Origin: Bacillota bacterium
Lineage (GTDB): Bacteria > Bacillota > Clostridia > Lachnospirales > WQUN01
Length of the DNA stretch: 14,063 bases
Reading direction: 5' to 3'
Assembly: GCA_009782085.1 (NCBI GenBank)
Contig: WQUN01000079.1
Location: forward strand, 1-14,063
Both the position numbers and the translations under genes were made by a program. This document shows, piece by piece, positions 1 through 7,855 of the stretch; position 1 is the first letter of the stretch, and each line of letters starts with the position of its first letter. The notes beneath the pieces are model-generated. The model was not told the origin of the DNA. It did not search any database and worked only from the letters and a program-made list of their open reading frames with translations.

Positions 1-48
1 ATATAACATTAAATAATTATAAGTAAAATCATGCAGGAGGGATACTCA

Positions 49-285
49 ATGCCGAAATTTGTAATCATCATCATCGTTTTATTGGTTGTCATTATCGTCA
101 ACGTGGTCAGGATAGCTCTGAAATCGTCCAGCCACCATTTCAGGTGCACGGAATGCGGCAACGCCTTTCAGGTGAGCTTTTTCAAGTATTTTTTCACCGC
201 GCACGGCCTGGACGGAAAGTGCAGCGTCAAATGCCCGAAATGCGGCAAAACGAACTTTTTGACGCCAATAAAAGGGGAAAAATGA
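49..285 (+). CDS. Small membrane-anchored zinc-ribbon protein (78 aa)
   Basis: The chosen start is the ATG at 49, because AGGAGG at 35-40 sits 8 bases before it; the in-frame ATG at 31 would place that site inside the gene. The protein opens with an extremely hydrophobic helix of about residues 4-23, mostly Ile and Val, and then a cytosolic or external tail. The tail holds two Cys-x-x-Cys knuckles (CTEC near residue 33 and CPKC near residue 62), the arrangement of a zinc ribbon. This looks like a one-helix membrane protein with a metal-binding head; no enzyme activity is suggested. It converges on the nitroreductase gene, whose stop is 65 bp away. Its promoter lies at or beyond the window edge: bases 1-30 are very AT-rich, but no full promoter can be assigned. 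Function unknown; the coding call is fairly secure from the ribosome binding site and the paired cysteines. Confidence 0.8.
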   Translation: MPKFVIIIIVLLVVIIVNVVRIALKSSSHHFRCTECGNAFQVSFFKYFFTAHGLDGKCSVKCPKCGKTNFLTPIKGEK

Positions 286-300
286 ACGATCGGCTTTCCA

Positions 301-323
301 TAATATTTTCGCACTCCGGTATA
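301..323. repeat. Remnant copy of a dispersed palindromic repeat
   Basis: Bases 301-323 match the reverse complement of 13661-13683 at 22 of 23 positions, including an identical core ttttcgcactccggtata (306-323). The distant partner lies inside the large palindromic element at 13571-13829, so this is probably a decayed or partial member of the same family. It sits in the gap between two convergent genes (286-350). No poly-T-tailed hairpin that would act as a terminator was seen in that gap. Confidence 0.6.
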
Positions 324-350
324 CGGTATAGTCCACCCATCTCCGGTATT

Positions 351-899
351 TCACGGGATATACGTGACCTTCGTCCAATCGGGCTCGTGCGGCGCTTTGC
401 CGCTTTTCGCCGTCCCCACCAGGATCGCGACGCCGAACACATAGCCGTCCGGGAATTTCATGCGCTTTTTCAGCTCGTCCCCGCGGGGGCCGGACAGCGG
501 CACGCCGGCCATGCCGCAGATCACGCTCCCCAGGCCGAGAGAATGCGCGGCGAGGGCGACGTTCTCGCTGAGGATACCGCAGTCCATCGCGGAGCCGGGG
601 CTTTCCGCCGCGACCATTATCATGCAGGGCGCGTTATAGAACAGCTTCCCCCCGCGCGACGCGATGCGCTCGTAGCCGGCCTTGTCCGAGGCGGCCAGGA
701 CGCGCATTCCCTCCGCGTCCAGTTCGTCGATGAGCCTCTTGTCGGTGATCGCGACGACATGCCAGGGCTGGCGGTTCATGCCGCTGGGCGCCGCGAGGGC
801 GGCCCCGGCAAGCGCCTTGACCAGATCCTCCGAAAGCGGCGTGTCGGCGAAGTCGCGGCATGAATAGCGTTCGGCGATGGTTTTCAGCGTCTCGTTCAT
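351..899 (-). CDS. Nitroreductase-family FMN-dependent oxidoreductase (182 aa)
   Basis: This is a complete small nitroreductase-fold flavoprotein. Near the N-terminus it has the family's RYSCRDF segment (residues 11-17, FMN phosphate contact) and then APSGMNRQPWHVV (about residues 37-49), the usual APSxxNxQPW flavin-binding signature. A later stretch, ENVALAAHSLGLGS (about residues 111-124), matches the family's helix-turn segment. Members bind FMN at a homodimer interface and use NAD(P)H to reduce nitro compounds, quinones or other acceptors; the substrate cannot be read from sequence. Length is typical. The ATG at 897-899 is supported by GGAGGG at 908-913. It lies 73 bp downstream of nrdJ on the same strand, so it could be transcribed with it, but no functional link is evident. 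Confidence 0.93.
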   Translation of the reverse strand: MNETLKTIAERYSCRDFADTPLSEDLVKALAGAALAAPSGMNRQPWHVVAITDKRLIDELDAEGMRVLAASDKAGYERIASRGGKLFYNAPCMIMVAAESPGSAMDCGILSENVALAAHSLGLGSVICGMAGVPLSGPRGDELKKRMKFPDGYVFGVAILVGTAKSGKAPHEPDWTKVTYIP

Positions 900-972
900 G
901 CTCTGTTCCCTCCAATGTCAACAGGTTAATGATAAGCCTACGGTTTGGTCAGCAGTTCAGTCGGCAGTTCAA

Positions 973-3912
973 TCAGCTGCACCCCGTCGTGGAGCCGCAC
1001 TCCGTGCAGACCTTGCACGAGCCGTTCTTGACCATTTTCGCGCTCTGGCAGTAGGGGCAGACCTCGCCCTGGATGTAGTCGTTCACGGTGTAGTGCCCGT
1101 TCATGACCTCATTTTTAAGGACCTGGGGGCTCTTGTCGGCGTAGCCCTCGGGCTTCACCTGGCAGTGGCTGTAATCGCCCATCTCTATCTCTATTATCTT
1201 GCTTATCAGGTCGGATATCGAATCGACAAACTTGATGTTCGGGTGCTCTGTCACGATCCCGTTCGGCTCGTACTTATGGCCGCGGTGCATCCCGGCGATA
1301 TCCTTGGCCGGCACGCCGTACTGGAGCATCTCGGAGATCGTGGTGGAGAGGCTGTCCAAAAGCCCCTTGGTGAGCGAGCCCTGCCGCCCGGAGGAGATGA
1401 ATATCTCCCCCAACCGCCCGTCGTCGTAGAAGGACGTGGTTATATAGAGCCGGAGGCCGTTTATAGCCGCCACGTGGACATGAGCCGTCCGTATGCCGGA
1501 GAGCTTCACCCGGAGCGGCTTGTAGACCGTCTTTTTCGTGTTGATATAGTCTATCAGTTCCTGGTAGGTATACTCGCTGAAGCCGCGCTCCCTCGCGCCG
1601 TTCTTGACGGTGTTGAGCGGCTGGCTGGCCTTGCAGCCGTCCCGGTAGAGCGCGATGGCCTTGACGCCCAGCTCCCAGGACATGCGGTAGATCATGTCCA
1701 CGTCCTCCACGGTCGCCTCCCGGGGGAGGTTCACGGTCTTCGAAATAGCGCCGGCGATATGCGGGGCCATAGCCCCCATCATGCGCACGTGCCCCTCGGG
1801 GCTGATGCAGCGCTCGCCGGTCCCGCACCTGCCGGCGGTGTCAAAGACGGCGTAGTGCTCCTTTTTCAAATGCGGCGCGCCTTCTATCTTTCCGTCCAGG
1901 ATTCCGCCGTGCTCGTCTTTGCGCATGACGTAGCCCTCGATCTCCGCGGCCTGCGCGGCCGTATAGCCGAGTTTTTTCAGGGCGGCGGGTATGTCCGGGT
2001 TCACGATCGTCATGAACCCGCCCCCGGCCAGCTTCTTATAGGCCACGTGGCTGAAAAACGGCTCGGAGGAAGTCGTGGCGAAGTCCATCGCGAACGAGAT
2101 GGTGCCGGTCGGCGCCAGGACTGACACCTGGGCGTTCCGGTAGCCGTACCTCCCGCCGGCGTCTATGGCGTCGGCCCAGACCTCGCAGAGGGCGTCCGCG
2201 ACGTCGGAAAATCCCATCTTCCTGAGCAGGCCGTGGTCGATCCTGACCGGCTCGTAGGGCATGTCCTCCATGACCTTGTCCCTCTCGCTGTAGTTCGCGG
2301 CGCGGGCGTGGTTGCGGACGACCTTTTTCATCGGCTCGCCGTTCAGGTGGAAGCACGGGAACGGCCCGGCTTTCTCCGCCATAAGCGCGGATATATAATA
2401 GGAATAGCCGGTCATCAGGCTGCAAAGACCGGCCGCCATTGTCCTGGCCTCCTCGGAATCGTAGGGCATGGCCATGTGCATGAACAGCGAGCCCAGATTC
2501 CCCAGGCCGATGCCCGTCGTCCTGAACATATAGGACTTGCGCGCCGTGTCCTTGGTCGGGAACTGGCCCCAGTGGATCGTGGCCTCCAGGACCATCTGCA
2601 CCATCTTGACCGTGTGCAGGTAGCCGTCTATGTCAAAGGAATCGCTTTCGGCGTCATAGAATTTCAGGACGTTCACGCTGGCCAGGTTGCAGGCCGTATC
2701 GTCCAGAAACATGTACTCGGAACAGGGGTTCGAGGCGTTTATACGGTTGTGCTTGGCGCCGGTTTCGCCGTCCTCCCCCGCCGGGCAGGTATGCCAGGCG
2801 TTGATCGTGTCGTCGAACTGGACGCCGGGGTCGCCGCAGCGCCAGGCCGCGTATGTGACGGCGTTCCAGAGCTCCGAAACGGGTATCTCCCCGTCGGAGG
2901 AAGAGTCGATCCTGCCCTTGGTCCGCCAGACGGCGTCCGGGTCGTCCAGAGCCTGCATGAATGAGTCGGGCACGCGCACGGAGTTGTTGGCGTTCTGGCC
3001 GGAGACGGTCTCGTAGGCCTCGCCCTCCATGGCGGTCGAATAGCCCATCTTGCCCAGCGCGACGACCTTGTCCTCCTCGCGGGCCTTCCACATTATGTAG
3101 TCGGTGATCTCCGGGTGGTCGAGGTCGAGGATGTTCATCTTGGCCGCGCGGCGCGTCGTGCCCCCGGATTTTATTGCGCCGGCGTTCCTGTCAAAGACCT
3201 TCAGGAAGCTCATCAACCCGGAGGACTTGCCTCCGCCAGACAGCAACTCGTTTTTCCCTCGGATCGGCGACCAGTTCGTCCCGACGCCCGAGCCGTACCT
3301 GAAAAGAAGCGTCTCCGTGGTAAGCTGGTCGGTCAGGGATTTCTCGCCCATCAGGGAGTCCCTCACGCTGATGATAAAACAGGCGGAGCCCTGCGTCCGG
3401 GTGTAGGCGTCCAAAGACGCGGCGACGCAGGCGCTCTCCTCGTCGTAATAATAGTGCCCCTCCGGATTCCCCGTTATGCCGTAGGCGCGTTTCAGGCCGG
3501 TGTTAAGCCATTGCGGTGTGTTCGGCGCCCACATCTGCGCCAAAAGCATGTAGGCCAGCTCGTCGTAGACGATCTGCTTCTGGTCTTCCGAGATCATCAC
3601 CTCGTCGTACAGGGCGTCCGTCCAGAACGAGACCATCCTGTGCGCGACCTGGCGCATCGAATGCTCATAGCCGCTGGCCCCAGGCACGCCCTTTTTCCGG
3701 AAATACTTGCTGGCGATGATGTCGCAGGCGCTCTGGGAGTATCCCTCCGGGAACTCCAGGTCTTTCATGTCGGTGAGCACCTTGCCGGTGGCATAGCTCG
3801 TAAGCCTGACGTCCGTCTTTTTCCATTTGAAAAGGTCGTAGACGGTCGCGTCGGAGTTGATAAGCTCTTTCGTGTAGCGCCGGTATATCTTGCCATCCAG
3901 TTCCAACGTCAT
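973..3912 (-). CDS. nrdJ: Adenosylcobalamin-dependent (class II) ribonucleotide reductase
   Basis: It reduces ribonucleotides to deoxyribonucleotides using a 5'-deoxyadenosyl radical from coenzyme B12. With the start at 3912 the protein is 979 aa. Visible residues match the class II active site as known from Thermotoga NrdJ: redox Cys178 (GSACFIIS), Asn395, thiyl Cys397 and Glu399 (NPCSEY), and the second redox Cys408 (DTACNLASVN). The phosphate-binding APTGTISFAMDF and the ISPEGHVRMMGAMAPHIAGA stretch follow. A TSCPD-type domain comes next, and a Cys-rich tail (CPYC, CKVCTEC, GCS) probably re-reduces the active-site disulfide. The start is uncertain: an in-frame ATG at 3999 adds 29 residues of non-coding character and lies upstream of the best -10 element. 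TTG at 3906 has a GGGGGA just ahead. No cobalamin riboswitch was recognised in the short leader. Confidence 0.95.
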   Translation of the reverse strand: MTLELDGKIYRRYTKELINSDATVYDLFKWKKTDVRLTSYATGKVLTDMKDLEFPEGYSQSACDIIASKYFRKKGVPGASGYEHSMRQVAHRMVSFWTDALYDEVMISEDQKQIVYDELAYMLLAQMWAPNTPQWLNTGLKRAYGITGNPEGHYYYDEESACVAASLDAYTRTQGSACFIISVRDSLMGEKSLTDQLTTETLLFRYGSGVGTNWSPIRGKNELLSGGGKSSGLMSFLKVFDRNAGAIKSGGTTRRAAKMNILDLDHPEITDYIMWKAREEDKVVALGKMGYSTAMEGEAYETVSGQNANNSVRVPDSFMQALDDPDAVWRTKGRIDSSSDGEIPVSELWNAVTYAAWRCGDPGVQFDDTINAWHTCPAGEDGETGAKHNRINASNPCSEYMFLDDTACNLASVNVLKFYDAESDSFDIDGYLHTVKMVQMVLEATIHWGQFPTKDTARKSYMFRTTGIGLGNLGSLFMHMAMPYDSEEARTMAAGLCSLMTGYSYYISALMAEKAGPFPCFHLNGEPMKKVVRNHARAANYSERDKVMEDMPYEPVRIDHGLLRKMGFSDVADALCEVWADAIDAGGRYGYRNAQVSVLAPTGTISFAMDFATTSSEPFFSHVAYKKLAGGGFMTIVNPDIPAALKKLGYTAAQAAEIEGYVMRKDEHGGILDGKIEGAPHLKKEHYAVFDTAGRCGTGERCISPEGHVRMMGAMAPHIAGAISKTVNLPREATVEDVDMIYRMSWELGVKAIALYRDGCKASQPLNTVKNGARERGFSEYTYQELIDYINTKKTVYKPLRVKLSGIRTAHVHVAAINGLRLYITTSFYDDGRLGEIFISSGRQGSLTKGLLDSLSTTISEMLQYGVPAKDIAGMHRGHKYEPNGIVTEHPNIKFVDSISDLISKIIEIEMGDYSHCQVKPEGYADKSPQVLKNEVMNGHYTVNDYIQGEVCPYCQSAKMVKNGSCKVCTECGSTTGCS

Positions 3913-3961
3913 CCCCCGTTCAAATTCGTCTGATTCATATCGCTGTCCGTGTGATTTTATT

Positions 3962-3990
3962 ATTGTAGCACATAAAAAAATAATTAACAG
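3962..3990 (-). promoter_or_regulatory. Candidate promoter for nrdJ
   Basis: On the minus strand, TACAAT (3962-3967) is preceded by TGC, giving an extended -10 (TGnTACAAT). The -35 position 17 bases upstream holds only a weak CTGTTA (3985-3990). The site lies in an AT-rich stretch about 50 bp ahead of the ATG at 3912 and downstream of the alternative ATG at 3999, which favours the shorter protein. Confidence 0.4.
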
Positions 3991-4085
3991 GCCGAACATA
4001 CCGAAAAATTATCAACAGATTTCTGCCAAAATCAGGTAAAATATTTTTGCGGAAAGCGGATTTTTTACGAACATGCGGGGGGCAT

Positions 4086-4108
4086 TGTCCATATTATGTA
4101 TTAGGACA
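4086..4108. promoter_or_regulatory. Dyad, possible operator
   Basis: TGTCC at 4086-4090 and GGACA at 4104-4108 form an inverted repeat around a 13-bp AT-rich centre that contains TATTAT (4092-4097), a possible -10 without a convincing -35. The dyad lies 24 bp before the membrane-protein start at 4133. It could be an operator over the promoter, but a 5-bp arm is short enough to be chance. Confidence 0.2.
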
Positions 4109-4132
4109 TGATAAATCCAAAGGAGGCGCTTT

Positions 4133-4579
4133 ATGACCAAACTATACATGACATCGGAAAAAATCGACCGCGTAGCCATGCGTTTCGTTTACGCCATCAA
4201 CATCCTCTTCGCCCTGGCTTTCATGAGGGCTATGCAGACGGGCGGCGGCTGGGCGGCGATCAATGTGTTTTTCGTTTTCAGCTTTTCGTTCCTCTGCGGA
4301 ATGTTTATAATACTGAATGCGATACTCTTCGGCGTGACCTACACGTCGAACAACGGTTACGGCAAGATACCTATGCTTATCGCCTTTGTGGCCGTCGACG
4401 CGGTCTTTATGGTCCTTAACGCCGTCTGCTCCGCTCGCGACGGCAATTTCTGGAACGGCGACTACGCGCTCATATTTTTCGAGGCGCTGACGGGGACGGT
4501 CTGCTTCCGCAGATTTTTGTTCCTATATACCGAGCGAAAACTGATTCGAACGGAAGTGGGCGGCGGCTATGGATCGTGA
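4133..4579 (+). CDS. Polytopic membrane protein of unknown function (148 aa)
   Basis: I do not recognise this protein. It has about four hydrophobic segments, near residues 17-34, 42-66, 78-98 and 110-130, and a basic C-terminus (TERKLIRTEVGGGYGS), consistent with a small four-helix inner-membrane protein. The ATG at 4133 is supported by AAGGAGG at 4120-4126. The next gene starts 11 bases before this one stops, so the two are very likely translationally coupled and may work together. Such small coupled membrane pairs occur in prophage remnants as well as in ordinary housekeeping contexts, but no phage gene is seen beside it. Base composition is like its neighbours. The gene call is secure; the function is open. 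Confidence 0.78.
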   Translation: MTKLYMTSEKIDRVAMRFVYAINILFALAFMRAMQTGGGWAAINVFFVFSFSFLCGMFIILNAILFGVTYTSNNGYGKIPMLIAFVAVDAVFMVLNAVCSARDGNFWNGDYALIFFEALTGTVCFRRFLFLYTERKLIRTEVGGGYGS

Positions 4580-4967
4580 GATTACTATGGAACTGATCTC
4601 GTTTGCGTTGGGAGGCGGACTGATCGCGCTCCTCAAGCTGGCGTTCGCTTTCTCGAAGAACAAGCGCGAGAGCCGTGAAAAAATGATCGACGACAGAATC
4701 ATCGCGTGGCAGACGATCTCCGAAAAAAGCGAGGCGCGGCTGGAGGAACTGGAGCGGAAGCTATCGATCACGGAAAGGGACTTCCGAAGCCTCGAGCGCT
4801 ACGTCGCGACTCTCGAGCAGACGGTCTCCACGGCGGCCCCGCCGGTCAAACTGCCGCCGAGGCCCGTTCTGATAAGCGACGCCGTCATCGCGAACGACAT
4901 CGTTCCGATCAGCGGCGTGCCTATACCCTTGAAAATGATTTACGGAGCACAGCAGACAAGGGAATGA
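4569..4967 (+). CDS. Single-helix membrane protein with coiled coil (132 aa), unknown function
   Basis: Not recognised. Residues about 7-27 form one membrane helix (LISFALGGGLIALLKLAFAF). A charged, heptad-like stretch follows, at roughly residues 28-85, rich in Glu, Arg and Lys with regular Leu/Ile, predicting a coiled coil. A proline-rich linker (APPVKLPPRP) leads to a short C-terminal segment (SDAVIANDIVPISGVPIP). The start overlaps the previous gene by 11 bp and has only a weak GGGCGGCGG ahead, suggesting coupling; ATG at 4587 is an alternative that removes six residues. The shape is that of a membrane-tethered adaptor or oligomerising subunit. A 100-bp palindromic element starts three bases after its stop codon and may serve as its transcript end. 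Confidence 0.72.
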   Translation: MDREITMELISFALGGGLIALLKLAFAFSKNKRESREKMIDDRIIAWQTISEKSEARLEELERKLSITERDFRSLERYVATLEQTVSTAAPPVKLPPRPVLISDAVIANDIVPISGVPIPLKMIYGAQQTRE

Positions 4968-4970
4968 CAA

Positions 4971-5070
4971 AGTCGTTTCGATTTGAAATGAGCTGAAAAC
5001 GAGCGCGAAACGACCAATCTTCAGGGGCGTTTCGCGCGAAGTTTGAAGCTCAATTTCAAACGAAACGACT
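4971..5070 (+). repeat. 100-bp palindromic element, copy 1
   Basis: The unit begins AGTCGTTTCG and ends CGAAACGACT, a perfect 10-bp terminal inverted repeat. The two halves are imperfect inverted repeats over most of their length (for example GAAATGAGCT pairing around CTCAATTTC, and GCGCGAAACG near the centre). A second copy lies in opposite orientation at 8554-8646. The outer roughly 40 bp on each side are nearly identical between the copies, while the central loop differs in sequence and length. It has no coding capacity, so it resembles a MITE or a BIME-like repeat. It follows the stop codon at 4967 directly. Confidence 0.88.
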
Positions 5071-5085
5071 ACAGAAAGGATTCAC

Positions 5086-5177
5086 AACGCGGATTTTTGC
5101 GGATAGAAGCGGATTTTAGCGGATAAATATGTTTTGTTTATCCGTGCTGATCCGTTTTTATCCGTTAAATCCGCGTT
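5086..5177. repeat. Palindrome built of 10-bp-periodic GCGGAT units
   Basis: The left arm contains four units starting with gcggat at exact 10-bp steps (from 5089, 5099, 5109 and 5119). The right arm mirrors them with atccg units at 10-bp steps (from 5140, 5150, 5160, then tccgcg at 5170). The outer 11 bp (5086-5096 and 5167-5177) are perfectly complementary, and the apex stem ggataaa/tttatcc closes a 9-base loop. It lies just beyond the stop codon of the Ca2+ ATPase gene, so as RNA it could act as a 3'-end stem. The helical-turn period also allows a protein-binding array. Confidence 0.8.
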
Positions 5178-5191
5178 GCCAATCTTTGTCT

Positions 5192-7819
5192 TTATCTTTT
5201 TATCCGCCGGCCCCGCTGCGCGGCCTTCACCGCCTCCACCAGCGGCACAATCGAGGCCGAAAGCCCCAGCGACACGGCCAGCTCTTTTCCGGACAACACC
5301 CTCAGCGAGAACAGTTCGGCCAAAAACGGCGCGTATATGACCAGAAGCGTCAGCGCCAGCGAAAGCGCCATCGCGGCCAGCAGCACGTTGTTACGGGTTC
5401 TGATGGCGAATACGCTCCCCCGCTGGGAGCGCATATTGAAGGCGTGGAATATCTCGCACATGGACATGGTGAGAAACGCCGACGTCATCGCGACCTCGTG
5501 CCCGTCCCAGATATCCACTATAAAATACGCGCAGAGCGTCAGCGCCGCGATCAGGACTCCCTGGTACAGCAGATCCGCGCCGAGGCCGCCGGAGAAAACG
5601 CCTTCGCTCCGCCCGCGCGGCGGACGCTCCATGATGCCCGGCTGGGCTCTTTCCATGCCCAGGGCGACGGCGGGCAGGCTGTCGGTGATTAGGTTTATGA
5701 ACAGCAGGTGCACGGGCTTGAACAGCACAAAACCGATCATCGTGGCGGCGAAAATGGAGATGACCTCGCTCAGGTTGGACGAGAGCAGGAACTGTATCGT
5801 TTTCCTGATGTTGTCGTATATCCGGCGGCCTTCCTCCACGGCGGAGACGATCGTGGCGAAGTTGTCGTCGGCCAGGATCATGTCGGCCACGTTCTTCGTC
5901 ACGTCCGTGCCCGCCACGCCCATACCTATCCCTATGTCGCCCGACTTTACGGCGGGGGCGTCGTTCACGCCGTCTCCGGTCATCGCGGTGACGAAGCCCT
6001 TTTTCCTCCACATATTGACTATGCGCACCTTATGCTCCGGCTGCACCCTCGCGTAGACAAAGGTGTTCCCGACGCGCTTCTCAAACTCGCCGTCGGAGAG
6101 CCCGTCCAGCTCGCGCCCTGTCATCGCCTGGCCGCCGTCCGTGATTATACCGAGCTCCCTTGCTATGGCGGCGGCCGTCTCCCTGTGGTCGCCGGTTATC
6201 ATCACGACTTTGACGCCGGAACTCCGGCAGGCGTCGACCGCCGGCCCGACCTCCGGGCGGACAGGGTCGATCATCGCCTCCAAGCCGATGAATGTCAGAT
6301 CCTGTTCCATATCACCGGGAGAGCCGTCGCCGGGAACCGAATCCCATTCCCTGTACGCGCAGGCCAACACCCTCAGCGCCCTGTCGGCGAATTCCCCGTT
6401 TTTTGCGGTTATCTCCCGGACGATCTCCGGGGTCAGCGGGACCCTCCGCCCGCCGGCAAGGGCGTGCGTGCAGACGCGCAGGACTTCGTCCGGCGCGCCC
6501 TTGGTGTACTGGACGATTCCTTCGCTCGTTTTGTGGACGGTGGACATCATCTTGCGGACGCTGTCAAACGGCGCCTCGGCCACGCGCGGATACTCCGCCG
6601 CCAGGTCGTTTCTGTCCAAACCCAGTTTTTGCGCGAAAGCCACAAGGGCGTTTTCCGTGGGGTCGCCCATGATCGCGCCGCCGGGCGAGACGGTCGAATC
6701 GCAGCAGAGCGCCATCGCCTTCGCCAGCAGTTCCTTGTCGCCGTAGCTTTCGACCACCGTCATTTTGTTCTGGGTGAGCGTGCCGGTCTTGTCGGAGCAG
6801 ATCACCTGGGCGCAGCCGAGGGTCTCCACGGCGGTCAGCCGGCGGATTATGGCGTTTCTCTTCGCCATGTTCGTCACGCCTATCGACAGCACTATCGTCA
6901 CGACAGCGGCCAGCCCCTCGGGTATGGCGGCGACGGCCAGAGACACGGCCAGCATGAAACTGCCCAGGACCGCTTCCGCGCCCAAATCCCTCGCGGTCAG
7001 AAGCTGGACGGCGAAGATCACGGCGCAGATGCCCAGCACGAGGACGCTCAGGATTTTGCTGAGCTGGGAGAGGCGCTTTTGCAGGGGCGTCTCGCTCTCC
7101 TTCGTGCTCTCGAGGATCCCGGCGATCTTTCCCATCTCGGTAGCCATGCCCGTGGCGGCGACGACGCCTGTCCCGCGGCCGTAGGCCGCGCCGGAACCCA
7201 TATAGACCATGTTTTTCCGGTCGCCCAGGGGGACGCCTCCCGCCCTGTCCCCGCGCAGAGCGGCCGTCTGCTTGTCCACCGGCGCCGATTCGCCCGTCAG
7301 CGCGGCCTCCTCCACCCTGAGGCTGGCGCATTGTATCAGGCGCATGTCGGCCGGGATCGCGTCCCCGGCCTCGATCGTCACGATGTCGCCGACGACCAGC
7401 TCGCCGGCCGGTATCTGGGACACTGTTCCCCCGCGCCGGACCTTCGCCGTGGCGGCGCTCATCTCCCGCAGGGCTTCTATGGCCTTTTCGGCCTTGCTCT
7501 CCTGAAAGACGCCCAGCACGCTGTTAAGGACGACCACGGCGAGGATGATGCCGGCCTCGGCGTACTCGTATACGCCCCCGCCCCCCGCCGATGTCGCGGC
7601 GATCACGGCCGAAACGGCGGCCGCGGCCAGGAGCACCAGGACCATCGGGTTGACGAGCTGCCCGGCGAGGCGGCGGAGCAGGCTCTTCTTTTTGGCCTTT
7701 GCGAGCTCGTTCCTGCCGTTTTCGGTGAGCCTTTTCGCGGCTTCCTCCTCCGACAGGCCCGCCTCCGACGTTCCTAATTCCCGCATAACCGCTTCCGGGC
7801 TGTTAAGGTAATAGTTCAT
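5192..7819 (-). CDS. P-type Ca2+-transporting ATPase, SERCA/PMR1-like (875 aa)
   Basis: This type IIA P-type ATPase exports Ca2+ (possibly also Mn2+) across the cytoplasmic membrane. In order: an N-terminal cation-ATPase domain, TGES (actuator loop, residues 175-178), PEGL in helix 4 (300-303), the phosphorylation motif DKTGT with Asp343, KGAP (440-443), TGDH (542) and TGDGVNDAP (614-622), then the C-terminal helices. Residues equivalent to the SERCA Ca2+ ligands are all present: Glu301, Asn682 and Glu685 (SNLSE), Asn709, Thr712 and Asp713 (NLITD), and Glu789 (CEIFHAFN). This suggests both Ca2+ sites, unlike single-site bacterial relatives. Length is typical. GGAGG at 7831-7835 lies 11 bp before the ATG. 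mntP ends 36 bp upstream on the same strand, so the two are probably one transcript. Confidence 0.95.
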   Translation of the reverse strand: MNYYLNSPEAVMRELGTSEAGLSEEEAAKRLTENGRNELAKAKKKSLLRRLAGQLVNPMVLVLLAAAAVSAVIAATSAGGGGVYEYAEAGIILAVVVLNSVLGVFQESKAEKAIEALREMSAATAKVRRGGTVSQIPAGELVVGDIVTIEAGDAIPADMRLIQCASLRVEEAALTGESAPVDKQTAALRGDRAGGVPLGDRKNMVYMGSGAAYGRGTGVVAATGMATEMGKIAGILESTKESETPLQKRLSQLSKILSVLVLGICAVIFAVQLLTARDLGAEAVLGSFMLAVSLAVAAIPEGLAAVVTIVLSIGVTNMAKRNAIIRRLTAVETLGCAQVICSDKTGTLTQNKMTVVESYGDKELLAKAMALCCDSTVSPGGAIMGDPTENALVAFAQKLGLDRNDLAAEYPRVAEAPFDSVRKMMSTVHKTSEGIVQYTKGAPDEVLRVCTHALAGGRRVPLTPEIVREITAKNGEFADRALRVLACAYREWDSVPGDGSPGDMEQDLTFIGLEAMIDPVRPEVGPAVDACRSSGVKVVMITGDHRETAAAIARELGIITDGGQAMTGRELDGLSDGEFEKRVGNTFVYARVQPEHKVRIVNMWRKKGFVTAMTGDGVNDAPAVKSGDIGIGMGVAGTDVTKNVADMILADDNFATIVSAVEEGRRIYDNIRKTIQFLLSSNLSEVISIFAATMIGFVLFKPVHLLFINLITDSLPAVALGMERAQPGIMERPPRGRSEGVFSGGLGADLLYQGVLIAALTLCAYFIVDIWDGHEVAMTSAFLTMSMCEIFHAFNMRSQRGSVFAIRTRNNVLLAAMALSLALTLLVIYAPFLAELFSLRVLSGKELAVSLGLSASIVPLVEAVKAAQRGRRIKR

Positions 7820-7855
7820 AGCTGGGAATTCCTCCGTCAGGATTTATACCAATCT

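Noticed and set aside
877..2124. Long open frames antisense to nrdJ, to the Ca2+ ATPase (5708-7777) and to the flagellar genes (10781-12472)
   Set aside because: They mirror GC-rich genes with strong family motifs on the other strand, have Arg/His/Gly/Ala-rich low-information translations, and lack ribosome binding sites.
3913..4132. Cobalamin riboswitch or NrdR boxes controlling nrdJ
   Set aside because: The divergent gap is short and AT-rich, and neither a B12-box-like segment nor paired NrdR boxes were seen.
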